A stretch of DNA of 64,000 bases from Lachnospiraceae bacterium. GTDB lineage: Bacteria; Bacillota; Clostridia; Lachnospirales; Lachnospiraceae. Positions 49,151 to 57,314 of this stretch are shown here, piece by piece (position 1 is the stretch's first letter; every line of letters starts with the position of its first letter). The notes under the pieces are model-generated. The model was not told the origin of the DNA. It was given only the letters and a program-made list of their open reading frames with translations, and did no database searches. Where the stretch lies: the NCBI GenBank assembly GCA_902363835.1, contig CABJBM010000031.1, forward strand, positions 1-64,000. Direction: 5' to 3'. The position numbers were made by a program, and so were the translations under genes.

Positions 49151-50674
49151 ATGAGATATCTGGTAACAGGAGGACAGATGAAGGAGGTGGACCGCTACAC
49201 CATAGAGAATATAGGAATCCCCTCTCTGGTGCTTATGGAACGGGCCGCCCTGGCAGTTGCAGAAGAAGTGGTAAAACACGGGAAAAAGACGGACCGGATA
49301 TGGGTCTTATGCGGAAACGGCAATAATGGGGCGGATGGAGTTGCTGCTGCCAGGATGCTGTATTTAAGAGGATATACAGTGTCAGCTTTATTGGCTGCAG
49401 GAAAGGAAAAGGGAAGCAGTGAATATTTGACTCAGGTTTCCATTGCAGACCGTACCGGCGTCACTCTGGTGGAGTTTTCTGATTTTATTCCCGGCACCTG
49501 TGACATTCTCATTGACGCGCTTTTCGGTGTAGGGCTGGACCGGGAGATTCTTGGCAGATACCGGGAAATCATGGAGACAGTCCTCCTCTGCCGGCCGAAA
49601 TTTACGGTGGCAGTGGATATTCCTTCCGGAATCCATTCTGATACGGGGCAGATGATGGGAATTGCCATAAAGGCGGATGTGACCGTCACATTTGGCTATG
49701 AAAAACTGGGGACCATGCTGTATCCGGGAAAGGAATACGGAGGAAAGGTGATTGTGGCTGATATCGGTTTTCCGGGGGAGAGCTTAGAACGCCTTAAAAC
49801 AGAATATTTTACTCTGGATCCCGGAGATGAGAAGCAGCTTCCAAAACGCCCGGCTTATTCCAATAAAGGAACCTTTGGAAAGGTTCTTGTTGTGGCAGGA
49901 TCTAAAAACATGAGCGGAGCCGCTTATTTAAGCGCCCTGGCTGCGTACCGGACAGGAGCAGGCCTGGTGAAAATTTTTACTGTGGAAGAGAACCGGGGGA
50001 TTCTTCAGACAGGGCTTCCGGAAGCGATTATTACCACCTATGATGCCGGGGAGGCGGAAGCCGGGACAGAGGAATTTAAAAAGCTGCTGGTAAAGCAGTG
50101 CCAGTGGGCCAGCGTCATTGTTCTGGGACCTGGGCTTGGGCAGGAAGGGTATGTGAGGAATCTGGTGGAGGAAATCCTTGCAAATGCCTATGTTCCCATT
50201 GTTCTGGATGCAGATGGCCTGGGAGCCATTGCTGCTAATCCGGAGCTGACCAGCTATTTTACGGAAAACATCATTGTGACGCCTCATTTAGGGGAGATGG
50301 CAAGGCTGACAAGAAGCTCTGTAGAAACCATAAGCCAGCATCTGATTGCTGCGGCCAGGGGATATGCGGACCGGTTCGGCATTACCTGCGTGCTAAAGGA
50401 TGCGGTGACCATTGGGGCATTAAAGGACCAGAGGACCTATATCAATGGAAGCGGCAACAGCGCCATGGCAAAAGCCGGGTCAGGAGATGTATTGACCGGG
50501 ATCATAGCCGGACTTCTGGCCCTTGGCCTGGAAGAGTCGGATGCAGCAGCTTTCGGCGTATGGCTTCACGGACGTGCAGGAGATATGGTAAGGGAAAAGC
50601 AGGGAGATCACAGCCTTCTTGCCAGAGAGCTGGCGGAAGAAATACATTCAATATGGCAGGACCAAACGAGGTAA
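49151..50674 (+). CDS. nnrDE: Bifunctional NAD(P)H-hydrate epimerase/dehydratase, 507 aa
   Basis: The enzyme repairs damaged NAD(P)H: residues about 1-215 are the YjeF_N epimerase (GNGNNGADGVAAARML, VDIPSGIHSDTG) and about 230-507 the ADP/ATP-dependent dehydratase (NKGTFGKVLVVAGSKNMSGAAYLSA, VTPHLGEMARL, AKAGSGDVLTGIIAG). The second ATG is chosen because GGCGGGAG lies just upstream; the first (49133) has no better site. It ends 7 nt before alr. Confidence 0.94.
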   Translation: MRYLVTGGQMKEVDRYTIENIGIPSLVLMERAALAVAEEVVKHGKKTDRIWVLCGNGNNGADGVAAARMLYLRGYTVSALLAAGKEKGSSEYLTQVSIADRTGVTLVEFSDFIPGTCDILIDALFGVGLDREILGRYREIMETVLLCRPKFTVAVDIPSGIHSDTGQMMGIAIKADVTVTFGYEKLGTMLYPGKEYGGKVIVADIGFPGESLERLKTEYFTLDPGDEKQLPKRPAYSNKGTFGKVLVVAGSKNMSGAAYLSALAAYRTGAGLVKIFTVEENRGILQTGLPEAIITTYDAGEAEAGTEEFKKLLVKQCQWASVIVLGPGLGQEGYVRNLVEEILANAYVPIVLDADGLGAIAANPELTSYFTENIIVTPHLGEMARLTRSSVETISQHLIAAARGYADRFGITCVLKDAVTIGALKDQRTYINGSGNSAMAKAGSGDVLTGIIAGLLALGLEESDAAAFGVWLHGRAGDMVREKQGDHSLLARELAEEIHSIWQDQTR

Positions 50675-50681
50675 CAGAGAG

Positions 50682-51869
50682 ATGAAATTATACAGCAGGG
50701 TTTATGAGACAGTAGATTTGGATGCCATCCGGCATAACATGGAGGCAATGAAGGCAAATCTAAAGGAAGGAACCAGGATAATCGGCGTTGTGAAATCCGA
50801 CGGATACGGCCACGGAGCGGTTCCCATAGCCTGGGCCATAGATGCCTATGTGTGGGGGTATGCGGTGGCCACGGTGGAAGAGGGCGTGATATTGAGGAAA
50901 CATGGAATCAAAAAGCCCATCCTGGTCCTGGGCGTAGTGCCTTATGACGGATACGGCCTTTTGGTGGAATATGAAATCAGTTCCGCAATCTTTCAGCTGA
51001 AACGGGCGGAACGGCTTTCCGCCATAGCGGAAAAGGAGGGGAAAAAGGCGGCCGTACACCTGGTACTGGATACGGGCATGAGCAGGATCGGATATCCGGT
51101 CACAGAGGCAGCAGCGGATGAGGCGGCAAAAATCTGCAGCCTTCCGGGAATTGAAGTGGAAGGGATGTTCACTCATTTTGCAAAGGCAGATGAAAGGGAC
51201 AAGGAAGCCACGGATAAACAGATGGAAAAGTACCGGAAATTCGTGACCATGCTTTCTGACCGGAAGATCACCATTCCCATTCTCCACTGTTCCAACAGCG
51301 CCGGAATCCTGGATTTACAGAGGGCAAACTTTCATGCGGTACGGGCCGGAATATCCATTTACGGCATTTATCCGTCGGAAGAGGTTGACAGGAATACGGT
51401 AAAGCTTCAGCCTGCCATGGAATTAAAAAGCTCTGTTTCCTACATAAAAACAATTGAGCCGGGAACCTCCGTAAGTTATGGGGGCACCTTTACGGCTGAC
51501 CGGGAAATGTCTGTCGCTACCATTCCTGTGGGATATGGGGACGGCTATCCAAGAAATCTTTCCGGGAAAGGGGAGGTACTTATAAGAGGACAGCGTGCCA
51601 AAATCCTGGGCCGTGTCTGCATGGACCAGTTCATGGTGGATGTGACCGGAATTCCCGGAGTAGAGGAAGAGGATGAGGTGGTTTTGATCGGCAGGCAGGG
51701 AAAGGAAGAAATTACGGTAGAAGAGCTGGCCAGGACCTGCGGCGGTTTTCATTATGAAATCATCTGCGATATTGGCAAACGGGTACCCCGGATTTATTTG
51801 GAAAAGGGCCGGGTCATTGGAACAAAAGATTATTTCAGCGATTGTTATGAAGGGTTTTGCCGTGTCTGA
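50682..51869 (+). CDS. alr: Alanine racemase, 395 aa
   Basis: Alr makes D-alanine for peptidoglycan. The PLP Lys lies in VVKSDGYGHGAV (about 38), the phosphate-binding and active-site parts include HLVLDTGMSRIGY and HCSNSAGIL, and the catalytic Tyr of the second monomer face is in SVSYGGTFTADREMSVATIPVGYGDGYPR (about 265). GAGGTAACAGAG is the ribosome-binding region. It lies directly behind nnrDE and upstream of mazF, the usual Firmicutes neighbourhood. Confidence 0.95.
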   Translation: MKLYSRVYETVDLDAIRHNMEAMKANLKEGTRIIGVVKSDGYGHGAVPIAWAIDAYVWGYAVATVEEGVILRKHGIKKPILVLGVVPYDGYGLLVEYEISSAIFQLKRAERLSAIAEKEGKKAAVHLVLDTGMSRIGYPVTEAAADEAAKICSLPGIEVEGMFTHFAKADERDKEATDKQMEKYRKFVTMLSDRKITIPILHCSNSAGILDLQRANFHAVRAGISIYGIYPSEEVDRNTVKLQPAMELKSSVSYIKTIEPGTSVSYGGTFTADREMSVATIPVGYGDGYPRNLSGKGEVLIRGQRAKILGRVCMDQFMVDVTGIPGVEEEDEVVLIGRQGKEEITVEELARTCGGFHYEIICDIGKRVPRIYLEKGRVIGTKDYFSDCYEGFCRV

Positions 51870-52074
51870 TAACAAACACCATGTCCAAAACATATGATAA
51901 TGTATGCGGCGGAAAAACTTAAGTGAATACACGAGTCAAAGAAGGTCAATACTAGACTTAGGCATAATTTGCTGAAGAAAGGTAAGGATTATACAGCCTG
52001 AATTCTGCAGATCAGCCGTTCGGTAAGCCGATAGGCGAATCGGACTTCCTAAATAATTGACGGAGTGTGAGAGT
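51870..52074 (+). other. alr-mazF intergenic region without an antitoxin gene
   Basis: In Bacillus the antitoxin gene ndoAI lies here. In this window only 10- to 13-codon frames occur and no ribbon-helix-helix sequence can be read. A hairpin CCGAT-aggcga-ATCGG lies at about 52028-52043. Confidence 0.55.
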
Positions 52075-52422
52075 GTGGTAATCAGACGTGGAGATATTTA
52101 TTATGCTGATTTAAGGCCGGTGGTAGGCTCTGAACAGGGCGGAATCCGTCCGGTTCTTATTATACAAAACGACATAGGTAACAAGCACAGCCCAACTGTA
52201 ATCTGTGCAGCAATTACCTCAAGAATGAACAAGGCAAAGCTTCCTACCCATGTGGAGCTGGATACAAAAAAATGCGATATGATCAAGGATTCGGTGATCC
52301 TTTTAGAGCAGCTTCGCACCATTGATAAGCAGAGGCTGAAGGAGAAGATTTGTCATATTGATGACGAGCTTCAACAGGAAGTGGACTGTGCATTAAGGGT
52401 GAGCCTGGAACTGGATACATAG
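52075..52422 (+). CDS. mazF: MazF/PemK-family endoribonuclease toxin, 115 aa
   Basis: The protein is close in pattern to NdoA/Maz[33 protein letters not shown] (about 2-33) with the catalytic Arg in the GGIRPV loop, and [20 protein letters not shown] with the Thr/Ser position. It cleaves single-stranded mRNA at short sites. The start is GTG, about 8 nt after GGAGTG; the frame reads upstream to a TTG (52057) but the family start is MVIRRGD. There is no antitoxin gene next to it. Confidence 0.92.
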   Translation: MVIRRGDIYYADLRPVVGSEQGGIRPVLIIQNDIGNKHSPTVICAAITSRMNKAKLPTHVELDTKKCDMIKDSVILLEQLRTIDKQRLKEKICHIDDELQQEVDCALRVSLELDT

Positions 52423-52529
52423 TTCACCAAATCGAACTTCCTTGACGAATTACTGAGAAAATGGTATATTTCTAAGTAGTTACGAGAAAAAATACGAATG
52501 ATAATGGACAAAAGGAGTAGATTTTTAGA

Positions 52530-53936
52530 ATGGACGATGGCAATCCGCTTTTACGCGTGATTATTTTTATTGCTTTTATCGTGCTGGACGCAATATTCTA
52601 TGGATTTGGAGCAGCAATCCAAAACGTGAATACAGGCGAACTGGAACATCAGATGGAGGGGGGTAGTAAAAAAGCCGGGAAGCTGTTACATATTGTAAAC
52701 AGGCCTACCAGGTTTGTGAATACTATCCAGATCACCACCAATTTAATTGGCATGGTAACAGGAGCTTTTGTTTTGGAGCAGCTGGGAGCAAGGCTGGAAA
52801 CAGTCTTAACCAGAGGCAGGGTTTATCCCAGTCAGTGGATATCCCTGATGAGCCTGCTGCTGGTTTCTGCCCTGCTGATCGTGCTTTTGATCAGCTTTGG
52901 CATCATTATTCCAAAACGCTGTGCAGCGAAAAACCCTGAAAAGTGGGGTTACTTAATGCTGCCTGTAGTATCCCTCCTCATGATTCCCCTCATCCCATTT
53001 ACCTGGCTGGCAAATGTGGTGGCTTACTTCGTTTTAAAGCTTCTGGGAATCGATATGGCATCAGACAATGAGAACGTTACAGAAGAGGACATCATGTCCA
53101 TGGTGAATGAGGGCCATGAACAAGGCGTTTTAGAGGCAAGAGAAGCGGAGATGATTACAAACATCTTTGAACTGAATGATAAGGAAGCCGGAGACATTAT
53201 GACTCACCGGAAGAATCTGGTGGCTTTGGACGGGGAGATCACTCTCCGTGAAGCGGTGAATTTCATACTGAAAGAGGGATTTAATTCCCGCTATCCGGTT
53301 TATAAAAAAGATGTGGATGACATCATCGGGATTCTTCATATGAAGGATGCTCTTATTGCCGTGGAAAATAAACGGAATGCGTCCCGCCAGCTGTGGGAAA
53401 TCGAAGGGCTTTTGAGAGAAGCTCATTTCATTCCGGAAACCAGGAATATTGATACCCTGTTTAAGGAAATGCAGTCCAGAAAGATCCATATGGTGATTGT
53501 GGTGGATGAATACGGGCAGACAGCGGGCATTGTGACCATGGAAGACATTTTGGAAGAGATTGTGGGCAATATTCTGGATGAATATGACGTGGATGAAGAA
53601 TACATTATTCCCTCAGAAGATGGTTCCTATGTGGTAAGCGGCATGACTCCCCTGGAAGAAGTGGAACGGGCTTTAAACATTGAATTTGATGAGGAGGATT
53701 ATGACTCCTATGATACCATCAATGGCCTGTTGATTTCCAGGCTGGACCGGATTCCCCAGGAAGGGGAAGAGACAGAGGTGTCCATTCGGGGATACCGTTT
53801 CAAAATCCTTCGGGTGGAGAATAAGATCATTCATTCCATCCGGGTCTGGAAGGAAGAGCCGAAAGAGGAGCAGGAGGAAGATCCGGAGCTTAGAAAAGCG
53901 GAGGCTCATGAGGATCTTTCTGAAGAAAAATTGTAA
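52530..53936 (+). CDS. CNNM/CBS-domain membrane protein (HlyC/CorC family), 468 aa
   Basis: The N-terminal CNNM domain has four hydrophobic segments (about 7-30, 70-90, 103-130 and 145-175). Two CBS domains follow, from about 215 (DIMTHRKNLVALDGEITLREAVNFI) to 345 (HMVIVVDEYGQTAGIVTMEDILEEIVGNILDEYD). The CorC_HlyC domain (about 360-445) ends the fold, then a very acidic tail. The family is linked to Mg2+/Co2+ handling. AAAGGAG precedes the ATG. The length is normal. Confidence 0.9.
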   Translation: MDDGNPLLRVIIFIAFIVLDAIFYGFGAAIQNVNTGELEHQMEGGSKKAGKLLHIVNRPTRFVNTIQITTNLIGMVTGAFVLEQLGARLETVLTRGRVYPSQWISLMSLLLVSALLIVLLISFGIIIPKRCAAKNPEKWGYLMLPVVSLLMIPLIPFTWLANVVAYFVLKLLGIDMASDNENVTEEDIMSMVNEGHEQGVLEAREAEMITNIFELNDKEAGDIMTHRKNLVALDGEITLREAVNFILKEGFNSRYPVYKKDVDDIIGILHMKDALIAVENKRNASRQLWEIEGLLREAHFIPETRNIDTLFKEMQSRKIHMVIVVDEYGQTAGIVTMEDILEEIVGNILDEYDVDEEYIIPSEDGSYVVSGMTPLEEVERALNIEFDEEDYDSYDTINGLLISRLDRIPQEGEETEVSIRGYRFKILRVENKIIHSIRVWKEEPKEEQEEDPELRKAEAHEDLSEEKL

Positions 53937-53941
53937 AACCG

Positions 53942-54003
53942 GCACAGCTGTCAATTGCTTCCATTGAAAAAGGGGAGAATCGGCAGCTGTGCATTATTTT
54001 TTC
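53942..54003 (+). terminator. Terminator after the CNNM gene
   Basis: GCACAGCTG and CAGCTGTGC form a perfect 9-bp stem around a 33-nt loop, followed by ATTATTTTTTC. Confidence 0.6.
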
Positions 54004-54098
54004 TTGCAAGATGAAAAAAATAGTGCTAAAATAGAAAAGATGTTGACTTTTAGAGATCATAAGGACGAAGTAGAGAAAGAAAAGGAGTGTTGGAAACA

Positions 54099-54827
54099 AT
54101 GTCAGGACATTCAAAGTTCGCAAATATTAAACACAAAAAAGAGAGAAACGATGCCGCAAAAGGCAAGGTTTTCACTATTATCGGAAGAGAATTAGCGGTG
54201 GCAGTAAAAGAAGGCGGACCAGACCCTGCAAACAATAATAAGCTCCGTGATGTTATCGCAAAGGCGAAGGCCAATAATATGCCCAACGATACCATTGACC
54301 GCGGCATTAAAAAGGCAGCCGGCGATGCAGGTTCCGTCAATTATGAAAACATTACATACGAAGGATACGGCCCTAACGGGGTTGCAATCATCGTAGACAC
54401 GCTGACAGACAACAAGAACCGGACTGCAGCAAATGTAAGAAATGCATTTACCAAAGGCGGCGGCAATGTGGGAACTCCCGGCTGTGTGTCCTTTATGTTT
54501 GATAGAAAAGGCCAGATCATCATTGATAAGGAAGAATGTGAAATGGATCCTGATGAGCTGATGATGATTTCCCTGGAGGCAGGGGCAGAAGATTTTGCTG
54601 AGGAAGAGGACAGCTTTGAGGTGATTACCGGACCTGAGGAATTCAGCGGGGTGCGTGAAGCATTGGAAGCGGCGGGCATTCCCATGGTGGAGGCAAGCGT
54701 TACCATGATCCCTCAGACATGGGTGGAACTGACGGATGAAGAGTCCATTAAAAAGATGAACCGGCTTATGGATCTTCTCGATGCGGAGGATGATGTACAG
54801 GCTACTTACCATAACTGGGATGAATAA
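54099..54827 (+). CDS. YebC/PmpR family protein, 242 aa
   Basis: The MSGHSKFANIKHKKERNDAA start is diagnostic of the family, followed by LRDVIAKAKANNMPNDTIDRGIKKA and the acidic middle domain (YEGYGPNGVAIIVDTLTDN). Members have been called transcription regulators and, more recently, linked to ribosome pausing at proline stretches. The length is typical. AAAAGGAG lies 11-12 nt before the ATG. Confidence 0.94.
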   Translation: MSGHSKFANIKHKKERNDAAKGKVFTIIGRELAVAVKEGGPDPANNNKLRDVIAKAKANNMPNDTIDRGIKKAAGDAGSVNYENITYEGYGPNGVAIIVDTLTDNKNRTAANVRNAFTKGGGNVGTPGCVSFMFDRKGQIIIDKEECEMDPDELMMISLEAGAEDFAEEEDSFEVITGPEEFSGVREALEAAGIPMVEASVTMIPQTWVELTDEESIKKMNRLMDLLDAEDDVQATYHNWDE

Positions 54828-54835
54828 TAGATGAT

Positions 54836-54878
54836 AAAAGTGAGGAAAGCCTGCTGCAAAGCGCTTTCCTCACTTTTT
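54836..54878. terminator. Bidirectional terminator after the YebC/PmpR gene
   Basis: AAAAGTGAGGAAAGC and GCTTTCCTCACTTTT form a 15-bp stem, with T- and A-runs serving both converging genes. Confidence 0.8.
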
Positions 54879-54881
54879 AGT

Positions 54882-55562
54882 TTAGTTGATTTCCGTTAAA
54901 TTCTTTACAGAGTTTTCAATTTCTTTAACAAGCTCATGGATCCTTTGATAGACGGCTCCGGAATTCTTTGAAATATCCCCGAACTCCCTGGCAACCACGG
55001 CAAAGCCAACTCCGGCTTCTCCGGCTCTGGCCGCTTCGATGGAGGCGTTGATAGAAAGGATGTTTTCCATGGAAGCAACCTTCTGGAGATCATGGGTCTT
55101 TTCCGTCACCTCGCTTAAGGATCTTTGGATCTTGCTTATTTCAGAACCAAAAATATCGTTTCTTTTCTGGGTGATGGCTTTTACATATTCCAAATTGACC
55201 AGTTGGTTTACGATGTTACCCAGCATTTGGGCAGAAGCCCGGATCATATGCTCAGACCGTCCCGGAACCTTTTTAAGCGTCTCCCCATTGGCGCCGGACT
55301 CTCTTGCAGGACTTCGGAATTGCTCTTCCTCAGACTCCTTTGGAAGCCCGCTTATGATGGCCCCTACCTTTTCCCCGCTTATGGTGATGTCCGTGGAAAA
55401 GTCCATAAGACCTGCCTGGAAGGAACCGGAAAAATTACTCCCCTTTGTTATGTAATTCCCCTCTGGATCCACCACAATGGCCGCCAGGCCGGTGGATTCT
55501 GAAAATTGATCCTGGATTTCCTGTAAGGCGTTTAGATCAAGGAACTTTTTGATATCAATCAT
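54882..55562 (-). CDS. Soluble PocR-domain protein with short chemoreceptor signalling tip, 226 aa
   Basis: Residues about 5-90 match a PocR ligand-binding domain (ALQEIQDQFSESTGLAAIVVDPEGNYITKGSNFSGSF). Residues about 125-226 are a chemoreceptor hairpin with the conserved tip SINASIEAARAGEAGVGFAVVAREFGDISKNS. There are no membrane helices and no HAMP, and the hairpin is too short to hold normal methylation sites. The ribosome-binding site (AGAAAGGGCGG) is some distance from the ATG. It may signal to CheA in the cytoplasm or work as a stand-alone sensor. Confidence 0.8.
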   Translation of the reverse strand: MIDIKKFLDLNALQEIQDQFSESTGLAAIVVDPEGNYITKGSNFSGSFQAGLMDFSTDITISGEKVGAIISGLPKESEEEQFRSPARESGANGETLKKVPGRSEHMIRASAQMLGNIVNQLVNLEYVKAITQKRNDIFGSEISKIQRSLSEVTEKTHDLQKVASMENILSINASIEAARAGEAGVGFAVVAREFGDISKNSGAVYQRIHELVKEIENSVKNLTEIN

Positions 55563-55731
55563 ACTCTTTTTGCCGCCCTTTCTGTAGTAAAGTGCTGTAC
55601 AATTTTTATAGATAATATTATATAATAATAGAGGGGGAATTACAAGCAGCTAGTTGAGCAAAAGACAAGAGAAATAAATGCACGTCATGAAAAAATGTAC
55701 GGAGTTTATAAAATAGGAGAGGTTTGAGATT

Positions 55732-56367
55732 ATGGATAGCGGTCGATTGTACCGGGTACAAAAGGAAGATGTAGAGAAGTTAAAGGAACTGCTGACAGAA
55801 TGTTTTGAAGGGGATCCCCTTTACTGCAGGCTGATCCCTGACGGAAAGACCAGGAGCCGACTGCTCCCGGAATTATTTGAATGTGATATGGAGGAATTTT
55901 TAGAGACTTGTGAATTATATGCCGACAGCCCGGAAATAAACGGGATCCTTGTGGTGGATGACGAATCCCAGCCTTATAATGCCTTTCATTATTACCTGGC
56001 GGAAGCTGCCGCCCTTTTAAAAACAGATGGTTATCTGATCAAGGAGGACCCTTCCTTAAAAACATTCTGGAACTTTTTTCAGGGAAGGGATTACTTGAAT
56101 TCCAGATGGACGGACCAGCTGAATCAGGAGAAACGGCTGCATATCATATATCTGGCGGTGCGGCCGGCCATGCAGCATCATGGATTATCCTCCCTTCTCC
56201 TAAGGGAAGCCATAGACTACGCGGATAAGAATCAGCTTATGATTTCCCTGGAAACCCATAATAAAAACAATGTGGCGTTTTATGAACATTTCGGTTTTAA
56301 AGTTTTCACCATTGTAGAAAAGCGTTTTCATTTAAAACAGTACTGCATGGTTCGGGAAATAAAATAA
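55732..56367 (+). CDS. GNAT-family N-acetyltransferase, 211 aa
   Basis: The acetyl-CoA-binding motif lies in IIYLAVRPAMQHHGLSSLLLREAIDYA (about 141-167), followed by SLETHNKNNVAFYEHFGFKVF, the GNAT B motif. The N-terminal 130 residues are helical and unusually acidic. The substrate cannot be predicted. GGAGAGG precedes the ATG. It converges on another GNAT gene, with only 3 nt between the two stops. Confidence 0.85.
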   Translation: MDSGRLYRVQKEDVEKLKELLTECFEGDPLYCRLIPDGKTRSRLLPELFECDMEEFLETCELYADSPEINGILVVDDESQPYNAFHYYLAEAAALLKTDGYLIKEDPSLKTFWNFFQGRDYLNSRWTDQLNQEKRLHIIYLAVRPAMQHHGLSSLLLREAIDYADKNQLMISLETHNKNNVAFYEHFGFKVFTIVEKRFHLKQYCMVREIK

Positions 56368-56370
56368 GGT

Positions 56371-57138
56371 TTAATACACATAATAGGACAGGCTTTCCAT
56401 AATCTGAAAGCCTGCCTTTTTATATAAGGCCATGGCAGGCGCATTTTGACCGGACACCTGCAGAAATATTTTTCCGGGTTTTTCAGAGCCGGGCAGGGAA
56501 AAACAGGTTTCCAAAAGCAGAAAAAGGCAGGCGCTCCCAAGACCCTGGTTCCGTAAATTCTCTGTAATTTCAAATCCGTAAAAATAGACGGCCTGTCCCC
56601 GAAAATCCAGATAACAGAAGCCAACAGGGTTGTCATCCATGAAAAAAGTACACCGGGAGGGGCCTTCTTCCGGATCAGGAGTTATGGAAAGGGTAAGAGA
56701 CCGGGAAAACCGGCTGCTTTTTGTCAGATGGCCTTCAGAAAAGCCAGAGGCTGAAATCTCCATTAAGTGTTCCCTGTACCAGAGAGCGGCTCCTAAGGCA
56801 TCAAGGGTCCTGACAGTATCCTCACATGTTTCCTCTACAGGAAAGACTAAGTCACTGTCCCCGGTTTCCTTTAGAAGCTCTTCCAGAAGAAGGGTAAACA
56901 ATCCCTGCCGCCTGTTTGCCGGAAGAGTAAAGGCGCAGCATTCATACTCCCCGTTTTCATTAAAAAATGTGCTGAGGGCGGATAAGAGGCCGTCTTCGTC
57001 GTATAATAAGTAAAAAGTACAACCCTCTTCCATGGGAAAGGTGAGGGAAATATGGTCATGCTTCCTGCAGGCTTCCTGAAGGTGAAGCAGGCCGTTTATC
57101 TGCGTTTCGCCGGGGGTTTTCGTTCGTATCATATTCAT
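56371..57138 (-). CDS. Tandem GNAT-like acetyltransferase, 255 aa
   Basis: Two GNAT-like halves can be seen. The N-terminal one (about 40-100) has CAFTLPANRRQGLFTLLLEELLKE. The C-terminal one (about 160-255) has FYGFEITENLRNQGLGSACLFLLLETCF and FLQVSGQNAPAMALYKKAGFQIMESLSYYV, the complete A and B motifs. The C-terminal half is probably the active one. The substrate is unknown. The start lies behind CAGGAGTCC. Confidence 0.82.
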   Translation of the reverse strand: MNMIRTKTPGETQINGLLHLQEACRKHDHISLTFPMEEGCTFYLLYDEDGLLSALSTFFNENGEYECCAFTLPANRRQGLFTLLLEELLKETGDSDLVFPVEETCEDTVRTLDALGAALWYREHLMEISASGFSEGHLTKSSRFSRSLTLSITPDPEEGPSRCTFFMDDNPVGFCYLDFRGQAVYFYGFEITENLRNQGLGSACLFLLLETCFSLPGSEKPGKIFLQVSGQNAPAMALYKKAGFQIMESLSYYVY

Positions 57139-57314
57139 GGCTGGACTCCTGGTTCGTTTTTGTATAGTATAGCTTATCTGAAGCTTTTTTGCTTCCGATA
57201 ATATAATACAATAAAAAAATGTGAAAATTCAACAAAATATTTTCCATATTGCTGATTGTCTCTTTGAAATATGGGTGATAGAATAAACACAAGTAAGCAG
57301 ATGGAGGGATCTAT

